This document shows, in pieces, positions 50,465 through 59,338 of a stretch of DNA of 64,000 nucleotides. This DNA is from Streptomyces specialis (GTDB lineage: Bacteria; Actinomycetota; Actinomycetes; Streptomycetales; Streptomycetaceae), in NCBI RefSeq assembly GCF_001493375.1, contig NZ_LN929755.1:62001-126000 (forward strand), read 5' to 3'. A program made the translations under genes and the position numbers. Under the pieces are notes generated by a model, which was not told where the DNA came from, ran no database searches, and saw only the letters and a list, made by a program, of their open reading frames with translations. Within the stretch, counting starts at the first letter, position 1; each line of letters starts with the position of its first letter.

Positions 50465-51973
50465 ATGCAGCAGTACCGGAACACCGCGACCGCGACCCCC
50501 CGGTACGACGCCGTCATCGTCGGCGCCGGCTTCGGCGGCATGGGGGCGGCCATCCAGCTCAAGCGCCTCGGCCTGGACGACTTCGTGATCCTGGAGCGCG
50601 AGGGCGACCTCGGCGGCACCTGGCACGTCAACCGCTATCCCGGCCTCGCGGTCGACATAGCCTCCTTCACCTACTCCTACTCGTTCGAGCCGAACCCGTA
50701 CTGGTCGCGGGTGTTCGCGCCCGGCGCCGAGCTGAAGCGCTACGCCGGGCACGTGGCGCACAAGTACGGCCTGCGGCGGCACATGCGGTTCAGCACCGTG
50801 GTCGAGGGCGCGCGGTGGGATGAGGCGGGACAGTACTGGACCGTCCACGTCCGGGGCGGTGAGACGATCACCGCGCGGTATCTGCTGACCGCGACGGGCT
50901 TCCTGTCGCAGCCGCGCACCCCGGACATCGACGGCATCGAGACGTTCCGCGGCATGATCGTCCACAGCGCCGACTGGGACGACTCCTGCGAGCTGGCCGG
51001 GCGGCGCGTCGCCGTCATCGGGACCGGCGCCACCGCCGTCCAGCTCATACCCGAAGTGGCGCGCGAGGCCGCCGAGCTGACCGTCTACCAGCGCACGCCG
51101 ATCTGGGTGACGCCCAAGCTCGACTGGCGGATCCCCCGGCCGGTGCAGAGGCTGTTCGCCCGGGTCCCGGTCACCCAGCGCGCCGCCCGGATGGTCAACT
51201 CGGCCGTGCTGGAGGCGATCATGGTCGTCGGTGTCCTGCACTACCGGCAGGCCCGGTTCACCAACAAGGGGGCCGAGCTCCTCGCCCGGGCGCATCTGCG
51301 CCGGCAGGTCAAGGACCCGGAGGTGCGGCGCCGGCTCACCCCGGACTACTCGTTCGGCTGCAAGCGGCCGACCTTCTCCAACGAGTACCTCCGCACGTTC
51401 AACCTCCCGCACGTGCGGCTGGAGACCACCCCGATCGCACGCGTCGAGCCCGACGGCATCGTGACGGCCGACGGCCGCAGGACCGCGATCGACGTCCTGC
51501 TGCTCGCCACCGGATTCGACCTGTGGGACGTCAACTTCCCCGCGTTTCAGATCACCGGCCGGGACGGCCGCGACCTCGGCTCCTGGTGGCGGACCACCCG
51601 CTTCCAGGCGTACCAGGGCGTGACGATGCCCGGCTTCCCCAATCTGATCAGCCTCAACAGCCCGTACTCCTACAGCGGGTTGTCGTACTTCACCACCATC
51701 GAGTCGCAGATGCGGCACATGAAGCGGCTCTTCGGCGAGCTGAGACGCCGCCGCGCGACCACGTTCGAGGTGACGCGGCGGGCGAACGACGAGTTCCTCG
51801 ACCGGGTCACCGCCCGCCTCGCCGACTCGGTGTTCGTTCTGGGCGCCTGCGCCTCCGCGCGCAGTTACTACTTCAACCAGCACGGCGAACCGGCCCTGCT
51901 GCGCCCGACGCCGACCCTCGCCACGCTGCGCGAGGCGGGCCGCTTCCCCCTCGACGCCTACACCTACGCGTGA
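50465..51973 (+). CDS. Flavin-dependent Baeyer-Villiger-type monooxygenase
   Basis: 502 residues. FAD motif IVGAGFGGMGAA near the N-terminus, GGTWHVNRYPGLAVD, the BVMO fingerprint FRGMIVHSADWDD (FxGxxxHxxxWP/D form, about 161-173), NADPH motif VIGTGATAVQLIPEV, and LLATGFDLW. The fingerprint ends in D rather than P, as in several actinobacterial relatives. Probably induced through the divergent TetR. Confidence 0.9.
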   Translation: MQQYRNTATATPRYDAVIVGAGFGGMGAAIQLKRLGLDDFVILEREGDLGGTWHVNRYPGLAVDIASFTYSYSFEPNPYWSRVFAPGAELKRYAGHVAHKYGLRRHMRFSTVVEGARWDEAGQYWTVHVRGGETITARYLLTATGFLSQPRTPDIDGIETFRGMIVHSADWDDSCELAGRRVAVIGTGATAVQLIPEVAREAAELTVYQRTPIWVTPKLDWRIPRPVQRLFARVPVTQRAARMVNSAVLEAIMVVGVLHYRQARFTNKGAELLARAHLRRQVKDPEVRRRLTPDYSFGCKRPTFSNEYLRTFNLPHVRLETTPIARVEPDGIVTADGRRTAIDVLLLATGFDLWDVNFPAFQITGRDGRDLGSWWRTTRFQAYQGVTMPGFPNLISLNSPYSYSGLSYFTTIESQMRHMKRLFGELRRRRATTFEVTRRANDEFLDRVTARLADSVFVLGACASARSYYFNQHGEPALLRPTPTLATLREAGRFPLDAYTYA

Positions 51974-52099
51974 CCGGCCCCGCGGTGACCGGTCGGGGGC
52001 GGGGCCTGCGCGGATCGTGGCACCATGGACAACACGGGTATCCGCTCCGGCAGTTGCGAGGCCCCGTGCAGCCGCCCGGTTCCGTGGAAGGAGACGTCG

Positions 52100-52633
52100 A
52101 TGAGCAGTCCCAACAAGGGGATCGGCAAGACCGATGTGGCGCTCAAGTGGGACGCCAGCCCGCTGGGCGAGCCGCCCCACGATCTGGACATCATCGCCGC
52201 GACGTACCGGGCGGACGCGCCGTACGGCGAGCCCGCCTATCTGGTGCACTTCGACAGCCGGTCGCCGGACGGCACCATCAACCTCAGCCGGGACAGCCAC
52301 ACCGGCCAGGGCTTCGGCTTCGACGAGGTGATGACGTTCGAGTTCGACCGGCTGGCCCCCGAGTACGGACGTGTCGTCGTGGGTGTGGCGATCCAGCAGC
52401 GCGACGGGCACAAGACGTTCGCCGACGTGCCGAACACCCGGGTGCGGATCGCCCAGGGGTACGACGAGCTGGGCACGGACGACTTCTCCTCGGTCGGCGG
52501 GGCCACGGCGGCGGTCGTCGCGGAGTTCACCCGGGACGAGACCGGCGCGTGGCGGTTCCGCAAGGCCGTGCGGGGCTTCGAGGACACCGCCCCCGGCACG
52601 TTCGCGACGCTGATGGGCCGCGAAGCGGTGTGA
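52100..52633 (+). CDS. TerD-family tellurium-resistance/stress protein
   Basis: 177 residues. Calcium-binding TerD fold: VALKWDASPLGEPPHDLDII, YGEPAYLVHFDSRSPDGTIN with SRDSHTGQGFGFDEVMTFEF. A GGAG site lies seven bases before the ATG. Streptomyces carry many such paralogues, most without a proven part in tellurite resistance. Confidence 0.88.
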   Translation: MSSPNKGIGKTDVALKWDASPLGEPPHDLDIIAATYRADAPYGEPAYLVHFDSRSPDGTINLSRDSHTGQGFGFDEVMTFEFDRLAPEYGRVVVGVAIQQRDGHKTFADVPNTRVRIAQGYDELGTDDFSSVGGATAAVVAEFTRDETGAWRFRKAVRGFEDTAPGTFATLMGREAV

Positions 52634-52667
52634 CCCTCTCGGCCCTACTTGCCAGTAATCTGTCGGC

Positions 52668-53864
52668 ATGGGTGACATGACCGAGGAGCGCGCGTACGAC
52701 ATCGTCCTGTTCGGGGCCACCGGTTTCACCGGTGCCCTGACCGCCGCGTATCTCGCGCGGCACGCGCCCGCCGGGGCGCGCTGGGCGCTCGCCGGGCGGA
52801 ACCCGCGGAAGCTGGCCGCCGTGCGGGAGGAGCTGGCGGGGATCGATCCGGCGCTCGGCGATCTCGGTCTGCTCACGGCGGACGTCACCGATCCGGCCTC
52901 GCTGCGGGCGGTGGCGGAGTCCGCGCGGGTCGTGATCACCACGGTCGGTCCGTACATCACGCACGGTGACGCCCTGGTCGCGGCCTGCGCGGCGGCCGGG
53001 ACGGACTACGTGGATCTGACCGGCGAGCCGGAGTTCGTCGACCGGACCTATCTGCGCCACCACGCGACGGCGGTGGCGAGCGGGGCGCGGCTGGTGCACG
53101 CCTGCGGGTTCGACTCGATCCCCTACGACCTGGGCGTGCTGTACACGGTGAACCGGTTGCCGGTGGGCGTGCCGCTGACGGTGGAGGGCTTCGTCCGGGC
53201 CTCGGGCACGTTCTCGGCCGGGACGTACCACTCGGCGATCACCGCGTTCTCCCGGCTGCGGGAGAGCGCGCGCACCGCCCGTGAGCGGCGTGCCGCCGAG
53301 GGCCGGCCGACGGGCCGGTGGGTGCGCGGGCTGCCCGGCCGGGCGCGGTTCGACCGGCGGGTCGGCGGGTGGGCGCTGCCCGCGCCGACCATCGACCCGC
53401 AGGTGGTGCTGCGTTCGGCGCGGGCGCTGGAGCGGTACGGCCCGGAGTTCGCGTACGGGCACAACATCTCGGTCCGCACGCTGCCGGTGGCGCTCGGGCT
53501 GGCGGGCGGGACGCTGGGGCTGGTGGGGCTCGCGCAGGTGCCGCCGGCCCGGGACTGGCTGCTGGCGCGGAAGACGTCCGGCGAGGGGCCGACGCCCGAG
53601 CTGCGGGCGAAGGCGTGGTTCAAGGTGATCTTCCTCGGCGAGGGCGGCGGCCGGCGCGTCGTCACGGAGGTGGCCGGGGGCGATCCCGGCTACGGCGAGA
53701 CCGCGAAGATGCTGGCCGAGTCCGCGCTGTGCCTGGCGTTCGACGACCTGCCCGCGACCTCGGGGCAGGTCACCACGGCCACCGCCATGGGCGACGCGCT
53801 GACCTGGCGGCTGATCGCGGCGGGCATCTCGTTCCGCGTCCGCGCGGACACCTGGGAGGGCTGA
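52668..53864 (+). CDS. Saccharopine dehydrogenase-like/trans-acting enoyl reductase family protein
   Basis: 398 residues. NAD(P)-binding start YDIVLFGATGFTGALTAAYL, LAGRNPRKLAAVREELAGID, VVITTVGPYITHGDALVAAC, AAAGTDYVDLTGEPEFVDRT and VHACGFDSIPYDLG are the hallmarks of the mycobacterial Rv2449c/Rv2953-like group. A mid-protein hydrophobic segment near 290. Follows TerD by 34 bases; may reduce a lipid, though the substrate is not known. Confidence 0.88.
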   Translation: MGDMTEERAYDIVLFGATGFTGALTAAYLARHAPAGARWALAGRNPRKLAAVREELAGIDPALGDLGLLTADVTDPASLRAVAESARVVITTVGPYITHGDALVAACAAAGTDYVDLTGEPEFVDRTYLRHHATAVASGARLVHACGFDSIPYDLGVLYTVNRLPVGVPLTVEGFVRASGTFSAGTYHSAITAFSRLRESARTARERRAAEGRPTGRWVRGLPGRARFDRRVGGWALPAPTIDPQVVLRSARALERYGPEFAYGHNISVRTLPVALGLAGGTLGLVGLAQVPPARDWLLARKTSGEGPTPELRAKAWFKVIFLGEGGGRRVVTEVAGGDPGYGETAKMLAESALCLAFDDLPATSGQVTTATAMGDALTWRLIAAGISFRVRADTWEG

Positions 53865-53868
53865 GCGG

Positions 53869-53914
53869 CGCGACGCGGGGCCGGTCCCGGGGGCGGGACC
53901 GGCCCCGCGTCGCG
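53869..53914. terminator. Strong bidirectional terminator
   Basis: Twenty-base perfect stem (CGCGACGCGGGGCCGGTCCC and its complement) with a six-base loop, between converging genes. Confidence 0.85.
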
Positions 53915-53931
53915 TGCGTGCCGTGGGGCGG

Positions 53932-56640
53932 TCAGCCCTGCTCGGTGGCGAGCAGGTCCTGGAGTTCGCGGACGGCCGTGCGGAGGTGCTCGGCGAAGGT
54001 GAACATCTGCTCGGCCACCGGCAGCGGCGTGCTGAGGTAGAGGTTGAACCGGTCGGGCAGCAGCACGTAGGCGACGCCGATGCACTTGCTGCTGGTCGAA
54101 CCGAAGCCGAAGTACTGGATGTTGACGGACGGCGCCGAGCTGGTGCTCAGGTAGTCGTCGCGCATGACGGTCCAGCCGGGCGAGTCGTACAGCGCGAGCG
54201 GCTCGGTGACGCCGAGTTCGGCGCCCTGCCGCTTCTGGATGAGCTGGAGCTCCCACAGGTGCTGCTCGGGCGCCTGGCCCGCCTGGCACTCCTTGGCGCG
54301 CGCCACGTGCTTCTCGGCGGCGGCCCGGAACCGGGCGCGCCGGGTCGCGGTGTCCGCGGCGGGGTCGTCCATGGCGGCGACGAAGTCGAGCACCTCGGGG
54401 GTGACCACGCGCATGGCCTCGGTCCGGCCGCGCCGCCAGTGGCGGGTGGCGATGGACTCGTAGGTGGCGCCGGTGATGCCCTTGGCCCGCTTGTGGGCCA
54501 ACTGGTAGGCCATCTGCACGAAGGCGTCCGGCGATATCTTGAGCTGCTTGGCCCGCGCCTGCCCGAAGTCCTCGAACGAGACGGTGGCGGTCGCGGTGGC
54601 GGCGCCGTAGGCGGCGAAGGCGTCGGCGGCGGCCTTGATGTCGGCGCGCAGCGCGTCGTCGAGGACGAACTCGATGGGCTCGACGGCGGGCAGGCCCTGG
54701 GAGGCGGCGCCGGAGGCCGCGGACTGCTCCTCGGCGGGGGTGCCGAGCAGGGCGTCCACGAAGCTGAGGATGGTGGTGCCGTCCAGGCCGCAGTGCTCGA
54801 TGTTGATCCCGGCCCGGCCGTCCTCGAAGACGATCAGGGAGACGGCCTTGTCGAACCAGCGGTTGCCGCTGTCGCCGTGGAGCAGATGGTCGCACGCCTC
54901 CAGCGTGTCCTGGGGGGTGAAGTCCTCCAGGCAGACGCAGAACAGCGCGGTCTCCACGTCGTCCAGCCGGGCCGCGTTGCCGGGGTCGGCGGCGAGCAGC
55001 GCCTGCCGGCTGGCCGCCCACTCGGCGCGGGCCTTGGTGGTGAGGTGTCCGACGGAGGTGTCGGTCGCGGCGCGTTCGGCGCCGGACTTGGTGACGGCGC
55101 GGAGCCCGGCGGTGAGGTCCTCCAGCGAGTGGGGTACGCCGTCGGGGCCGAGCACGTCCAGGCGGAACATGTTCCCCCGGTGGAAGACGACGATGTGGCG
55201 GGCCTGCGACGGGCCGGGCCATTCGTCGGTGTAGGGGAGGCGGACGGTGTCCTGTTGGGCGCCGGGGATGCGGGTGGCTGAGAAGAGGTACTTGTTCTGC
55301 TCCATCGACAGCGGCTGGCCGCGCTGGACGAGGGGCGGGACGCGCTCCTCGTCGAGCTGGAGCTTGTAGTGGACGGCCGCGGCGACCAGACCGGCCGCCC
55401 GGTCGATCTGGCCCTGGTCGGAGTCCTTGAAGAGGAAGAAGAAGTTGGCGTTGAGCGCGATGCGGTCGCGGCGGCCCAGGTAGCGCGACGGCCAGAAGGT
55501 GTCGAGCCAACTGTGCACGCCCTCCGTGGCGTCGAACCGCTCCAGCGCGGCGTGCAGGGTGCGCGCGGGGCTGTCCGGCCGCAGGAACGAGGCGACGGCG
55601 CTCTCGGTCTCCGCCAGTTCGTCGGGGGTCAGCAGCGGCGCGCTCCACTCGATGAACCGCTCACAGCTTTCCTCAAGAGTCGGCAACGGCACGCGCGGCA
55701 GTGTGTCCTCATTGCCGAAGGTGCGGGCGGACGGCTCGTGACTACTGTTCAATTTCTGCCTCGTTGTGGGTGGTATGAGGGATCTGGACGGCTCTGCGTC
55801 GGCGGTGAGGCGGAAGGCCCCGTTACCGTTCGTTCCCCGTGGCCGGGAGATGTAGAGCTGAGCGTAGAGCCAGCCGTCGGTTTCGAGATCGCGGGGATCC
55901 ACTCCGACGGTGGACAGGGTGTCGAGGACCAGTGCCTGCTCCTCGGAAGAGGCGAACCGCCGCTGTTTGAAAACGCGTTCGACGCGGAAGGTCTCGTATC
56001 CGGCGTCGGCGAGGGTCTCGGTGACCGGTTCGAATGGGAACATCCGCAGGACGAAGTGGGCCATCCACGGCTTGCGTTCGCCGTGGGAGGCGAGGACGCG
56101 GGAGAACGTCTTCTCGGTGACATACCCGAAGCAGCCCGTGGAGACGACGAGATCGGCCTCGGCGAACTGTTCGCGCTGCCGGTCGGTGGGTTCGTTCGCC
56201 TCCAGGTCCGCGTGGACGGCGCCGTCGAGGAATCCGGCGGACAGGGCGTACGAGAGCGCGGGCAGGGAGGCGTCCAGGCCGGTGAACCGGGCGTACGCCG
56301 GGCGCTCGCGCGCGGCGAGCAGCTCCAGGTCACGGCCGAGCAGCGCGCTGCGGTTCAGCTCGGCGGCCTCGGGGGTGCCGTAGCGCTCGTACAGCGCGTC
56401 CATGGTGAGGTCGCATTTCAGCAGCGCCGCGTTGATGCCGTACGAGCAGCCGATGTCCAGAACGTGCGGGGTCGCCACGCCACTGCCGGCGCGGTACCGG
56501 TCGATGAGTTCCGCGAAATAGGGCTTGGCCAACTGGGGAATGCAGTATTCGAGTTCCCTCAGTGTCGAGAAATAGGCGCGGGGATCGGGTTGCGTGTATA
56601 TGTGGTCGAGCTGTATTTTTCCGGTCTCGTCGAAGGCCAC
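53932..56640 (-). CDS. Methyltransferase-carnitine/choline acyltransferase fusion
   Basis: 902 residues. Residues ~1-275 are a class I SAM methyltransferase (HVLDIGCSYGINAALLKCDL, FTGLDASLPALSYALSAGF, DLVVSTGCFGYVTEKTFSRV). A ~40-residue linker follows, then from ~320 a complete carnitine/choline O-acyltransferase: LPRVPLPTLEESCERFIEWS, RDRIALNANFFFLFKD, catalytic His616 in NIEHCGLDGTTILSF (EHxxxDG), QLAHKRAKGITGATYESIAT and the STS motif YLSTSSAP near 830. GTG start with GGAGGA nine bases upstream. Carnitine acyltransferases are rare in bacteria and this fusion is unusual. It follows the oxygenase by 73 bases, so one operon is likely. Confidence 0.9.
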   Translation of the reverse strand: MAFDETGKIQLDHIYTQPDPRAYFSTLRELEYCIPQLAKPYFAELIDRYRAGSGVATPHVLDIGCSYGINAALLKCDLTMDALYERYGTPEAAELNRSALLGRDLELLAARERPAYARFTGLDASLPALSYALSAGFLDGAVHADLEANEPTDRQREQFAEADLVVSTGCFGYVTEKTFSRVLASHGERKPWMAHFVLRMFPFEPVTETLADAGYETFRVERVFKQRRFASSEEQALVLDTLSTVGVDPRDLETDGWLYAQLYISRPRGTNGNGAFRLTADAEPSRSLIPPTTRQKLNSSHEPSARTFGNEDTLPRVPLPTLEESCERFIEWSAPLLTPDELAETESAVASFLRPDSPARTLHAALERFDATEGVHSWLDTFWPSRYLGRRDRIALNANFFFLFKDSDQGQIDRAAGLVAAAVHYKLQLDEERVPPLVQRGQPLSMEQNKYLFSATRIPGAQQDTVRLPYTDEWPGPSQARHIVVFHRGNMFRLDVLGPDGVPHSLEDLTAGLRAVTKSGAERAATDTSVGHLTTKARAEWAASRQALLAADPGNAARLDDVETALFCVCLEDFTPQDTLEACDHLLHGDSGNRWFDKAVSLIVFEDGRAGINIEHCGLDGTTILSFVDALLGTPAEEQSAASGAASQGLPAVEPIEFVLDDALRADIKAAADAFAAYGAATATATVSFEDFGQARAKQLKISPDAFVQMAYQLAHKRAKGITGATYESIATRHWRRGRTEAMRVVTPEVLDFVAAMDDPAADTATRRARFRAAAEKHVARAKECQAGQAPEQHLWELQLIQKRQGAELGVTEPLALYDSPGWTVMRDDYLSTSSAPSVNIQYFGFGSTSSKCIGVAYVLLPDRFNLYLSTPLPVAEQMFTFAEHLRTAVRELQDLLATEQG

Positions 56641-56713
56641 GGTCGCACTCCTCCTGGAATAGAGAGTGGGGGGTCGAAGGGCGGCGGTTTGCTGTCGGTC
56701 GCCGATCGGTTCT

Positions 56714-57583
56714 CTAGTCCAGCAATTGGTCGACGCGTACGGCTTTTTTCTCGGCCTCGATGTGTTCGGGAAGGACGCGCCCGAAGAGCTGCTTGGTCCG
56801 TGCGACGCTGCCGATCACTCCGGGCCGCTCGCTGTACGCGAAAATGGCCGTGTGCCGGGCGCGGGTGCCTTTCACGGTGCTGACGCGGTGGAGCGCGTAA
56901 CGGCCCTTGAAGAGCTGGAGGTCGCCGGGGCGCAGGGTGAGGCGGCGGACGAGGTGCTCGCCGGAGCCGGTGAGAACGGCGCGGACGTCGCGGAAGTTCT
57001 CGTCGCGCGCGGACCGGATGTTCGGACAGTACTCGAAGACCCCGCCGTCCTCGGCCTCCTGGGTGAGCATGCTGACCGTGAACTCGTTGGTGTCGAAGTG
57101 CCACGGGTGCTCCATGCCGGGCCTGACCACGTTGAGGACCAGGCCGGACAGGGGGTCGCCGAGCTCGTGGAGCACGGGCAGCTCGAAGCAGTCGGCGATG
57201 AAGCGCTTGAACAGCTCGCTGGTGTAGAGCTGGTGGATGATCGCGGCGGCCGGCACGCGGTCGCGGGCGACGAACGCGTTGCCGCGCCGGGTGGTGAGGC
57301 GGCCCGGGTGGTCCTCGGGGAGCGGCGTGCGGATGTCGATGTTGTAGGCGTTGACCGTCTCGACGTCATAATGCGCGTCGGGGGCGATTTCTGCGCATTC
57401 CCGCCGCAATGCGTCCTGATGGGCGGGGCGAATGAAGTCGGGCAGGATACTGCATCCGGAGCTTCGCAGTTCGTGCCGGGTCCGGGAAACCACGGACTTC
57501 CACTCCGCGCTTTCCGGCCCGGTCAGGGGATATCGGTCGGTGTCGACCGCCTGTTCCACTGCCCGGGCTTCCGCTGTGCTCAT
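56714..57583 (-). CDS. 2-Oxoglutarate/Fe(II)-dependent oxygenase
   Basis: 289 residues from ATG 57583 (GGAGAGG six bases before); an ATG nine codons upstream is possible. Iron site HPWHFDTNEF (HxD) near 160 with the distal His in LHRVSTVKGTRARHTAIFAY near 245 and Arg there for 2-oxoglutarate. The HxD with Asp, not Gly/Ala, points to a hydroxylase and not a halogenase. Resembles the HalD/BesD-like or ArpA-type group of amino-acid oxygenases. Upstream of the methyltransferase-acyltransferase fusion. Confidence 0.85.
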   Translation of the reverse strand: MSTAEARAVEQAVDTDRYPLTGPESAEWKSVVSRTRHELRSSGCSILPDFIRPAHQDALRRECAEIAPDAHYDVETVNAYNIDIRTPLPEDHPGRLTTRRGNAFVARDRVPAAAIIHQLYTSELFKRFIADCFELPVLHELGDPLSGLVLNVVRPGMEHPWHFDTNEFTVSMLTQEAEDGGVFEYCPNIRSARDENFRDVRAVLTGSGEHLVRRLTLRPGDLQLFKGRYALHRVSTVKGTRARHTAIFAYSERPGVIGSVARTKQLFGRVLPEHIEAEKKAVRVDQLLD

Positions 57584-57809
57584 GAGGGTCCTCTCCACGT
57601 GCCGGCTCACCGCACTCGGTGATCCCTGTCTTCCGCGCCGATGCGGGGCAAGCGGCGAAGCTGAAAGGGATTTAGCACATTTATGGCCCTCGGCTCAGCG
57701 TGGTTAAGCCCTTTGTGACACACACCACTGGGCGTTCGGCGGGGTGCCGGGGAACCCCGGCCGGGTCAGGGCGGAACCGGCCGGGGAGCTCACCGGGTGG
57801 GGCGCGCGG

Positions 57810-58649
57810 TCAGGCCACCCGCTCCGGCACGCAGACGTTGCGCAGTTCGCCGATGCCCTCGACGACGGTGCTCAGGGTCTGGCCGGGCTTGAGGTAGACC
57901 TTGGGGTCGCGGCCGTCGCCGACCCCGCCGGGGGTGCCGGTGCAGATCACGTCACCGGGCAGCAGGGTGATGATGTCGCTGACGTAGGAGAGGATGTCGG
58001 CGATCCCGAACAGCAGGTCGGATGTGCGCGAGCGCTGCATCACCTCGCCGTCGACCTCGCAGCGGATCTCCAGGTCCGGCTCGCCGGGGCCGAGTTCGTC
58101 GGGGGTGACGAGGACCGGGCCGACCGGGGTGGTCGCCTCGAAGGTCTTGCCCGAGAGGAACTCCCGGGTCCGGCGCTGGTAGTCGCGGACCGTCACGTCG
58201 TTGACGACGGTGTAGCCCGCGACGTGGTCGAGCGCCTTCTCCTTGGGCACGTGCCGGGCCGGGCGGCCGACGACGAAGCCCAGCTCCGCCTCCCAGTCCA
58301 CGCGGTCGCTGACGACCGGCAGGGTGATCGGGTCGTACGCGCCGATCAGCGAGCCGTCGTACTTGGCGAACAGCGTCGGGTGCCGGGGGGTGTCGCGGCC
58401 CATCTCCTTGATGTGGGACGCGTAGTTGAGGCCGAGGCAGATGATCTTGTTGGGGTGCGGGACCAGCGTCGCGTACACGGCCTCGCCGACCGGGACGGGC
58501 CGCACGCCCTCGGCCGCCGGAGCGGTGCGCCAGCCCTCGCCCCCGGCCAGCAGGGCGCCGACGTCGCGGTACGGCAGCGGCACGTACTCCTCCCCCTCCC
58601 GACGCGCCGCACAGGTACCGCCCGGGACGCGCAGCGTCGCAAATCGCAT
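57810..58649 (-). CDS. Fumarylacetoacetate hydrolase-family protein
   Basis: 279 residues. IICLGLNYASHIKEMGRDTP, PTLFAKYDGSLIGAYDPITL, DWEAELGFVVGRPARHVPKE (metal Glu pair), AGYTVVNDVTVRDYQRRTRE and GDVICTGTPGGVGDGRDPKV define the FAH family, here of the acylpyruvase/2-hydroxyhepta-2,4-diene-1,7-dioate isomerase group. Divergent from the VOC gene across 156 bases that hold an operator-like dyad. Likely the ring-cleavage product hydrolase or isomerase of the cluster. Confidence 0.93.
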   Translation of the reverse strand: MRFATLRVPGGTCAARREGEEYVPLPYRDVGALLAGGEGWRTAPAAEGVRPVPVGEAVYATLVPHPNKIICLGLNYASHIKEMGRDTPRHPTLFAKYDGSLIGAYDPITLPVVSDRVDWEAELGFVVGRPARHVPKEKALDHVAGYTVVNDVTVRDYQRRTREFLSGKTFEATTPVGPVLVTPDELGPGEPDLEIRCEVDGEVMQRSRTSDLLFGIADILSYVSDIITLLPGDVICTGTPGGVGDGRDPKVYLKPGQTLSTVVEGIGELRNVCVPERVA

Positions 58650-58753
58650 GGAACACGCACCTCTTCTCTCAGGTTCTCTCAGGTTCTCTCAGGCCCTCGG
58701 TGACCGCACTCATTGACTGCCGTCGCGGCCGATCGTACTCTTGTCGCGTAAAA

Positions 58754-58769
58754 CAGGATAGTAGTCCTG
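58754..58769. promoter_or_regulatory. Operator-like dyad in the FAH/VOC divergent region
   Basis: CAGGA-N6-TCCTG, perfect in the arms, about 37 bases before the VOC start. The same region also has three near-identical TCTCTCAGGT units at 58672-58699. The IclR protein encoded downstream is the natural candidate binder. Confidence 0.55.
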
Positions 58770-58805
58770 CTAAACGGGACACGACAAGCCGCCGAGGAGA
58801 GTCAC

Positions 58806-59300
58806 ATGGCGATCACCGGACTGGGCCACACGGGCCTGTGGGTGTACGACCTGCCGAAGATGAGGGACTTCTACGAACGCCTGCTGGGCCTGACCGTCAC
58901 CGACGAGGACGAAGGGCTCGGCATCGTCTTCTTCAGCGCCCGCCCGGAGGACGAGCACCACGAGTTCGTCCTCCAGACCGGCCGCACCGCCGCGATAGGC
59001 GACAAGCAGCAGCACCAGATCTCCTGGCGCGTGGCCTCGCTGGACGACATCCGCGCCTTCCACCGGAAGTTCGAGGAGGAGGGCGTGAAGGTCCAGCAGG
59101 AGGTCACCCACGGCAACGCCTTCGGGATCTACTTCTTCGACCCCGAGGGCAACCGCAACGAGGTGTACCTGCGGATCGAGCGGGACGTGCGCCAGCCCTT
59201 CCGCAAGTCGATCGACTTCGGCCTGCCGGCCGAGGAGATCTACGCCGAGGCCGAGCGCCTGCTCGCCGACGGCGGCGCCGCCTACCAACCGGTCCAGTAA
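58806..59300 (+). CDS. VOC-family protein (glyoxalase/extradiol-dioxygenase fold)
   Basis: 164 residues with paired beta-alpha-beta-beta-beta modules. Candidate metal ligands are His8 (GLGHTGLWVYDL), a His in DEHHEFVLQTG and Glu in DPEGNRNEVYLRIE. Extradiol dioxygenases and glyoxalases share this fold; the catabolic context favours a ring-cleavage type or its one-domain relative. Start of a plus-strand pair with iclR. Confidence 0.85.
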   Translation: MAITGLGHTGLWVYDLPKMRDFYERLLGLTVTDEDEGLGIVFFSARPEDEHHEFVLQTGRTAAIGDKQQHQISWRVASLDDIRAFHRKFEEEGVKVQQEVTHGNAFGIYFFDPEGNRNEVYLRIERDVRQPFRKSIDFGLPAEEIYAEAERLLADGGAAYQPVQ

Positions 59301-59338
59301 CGCCGGAACGCCTCCCGCACCCCTGGTATCTTTCTCGC

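Noticed and set aside
56714..57583. The 2OG oxygenase as a radical halogenase
   Set aside because: The iron motif is HFD with the Asp present; halogenases of this class have Gly or Ala there to make room for chloride.
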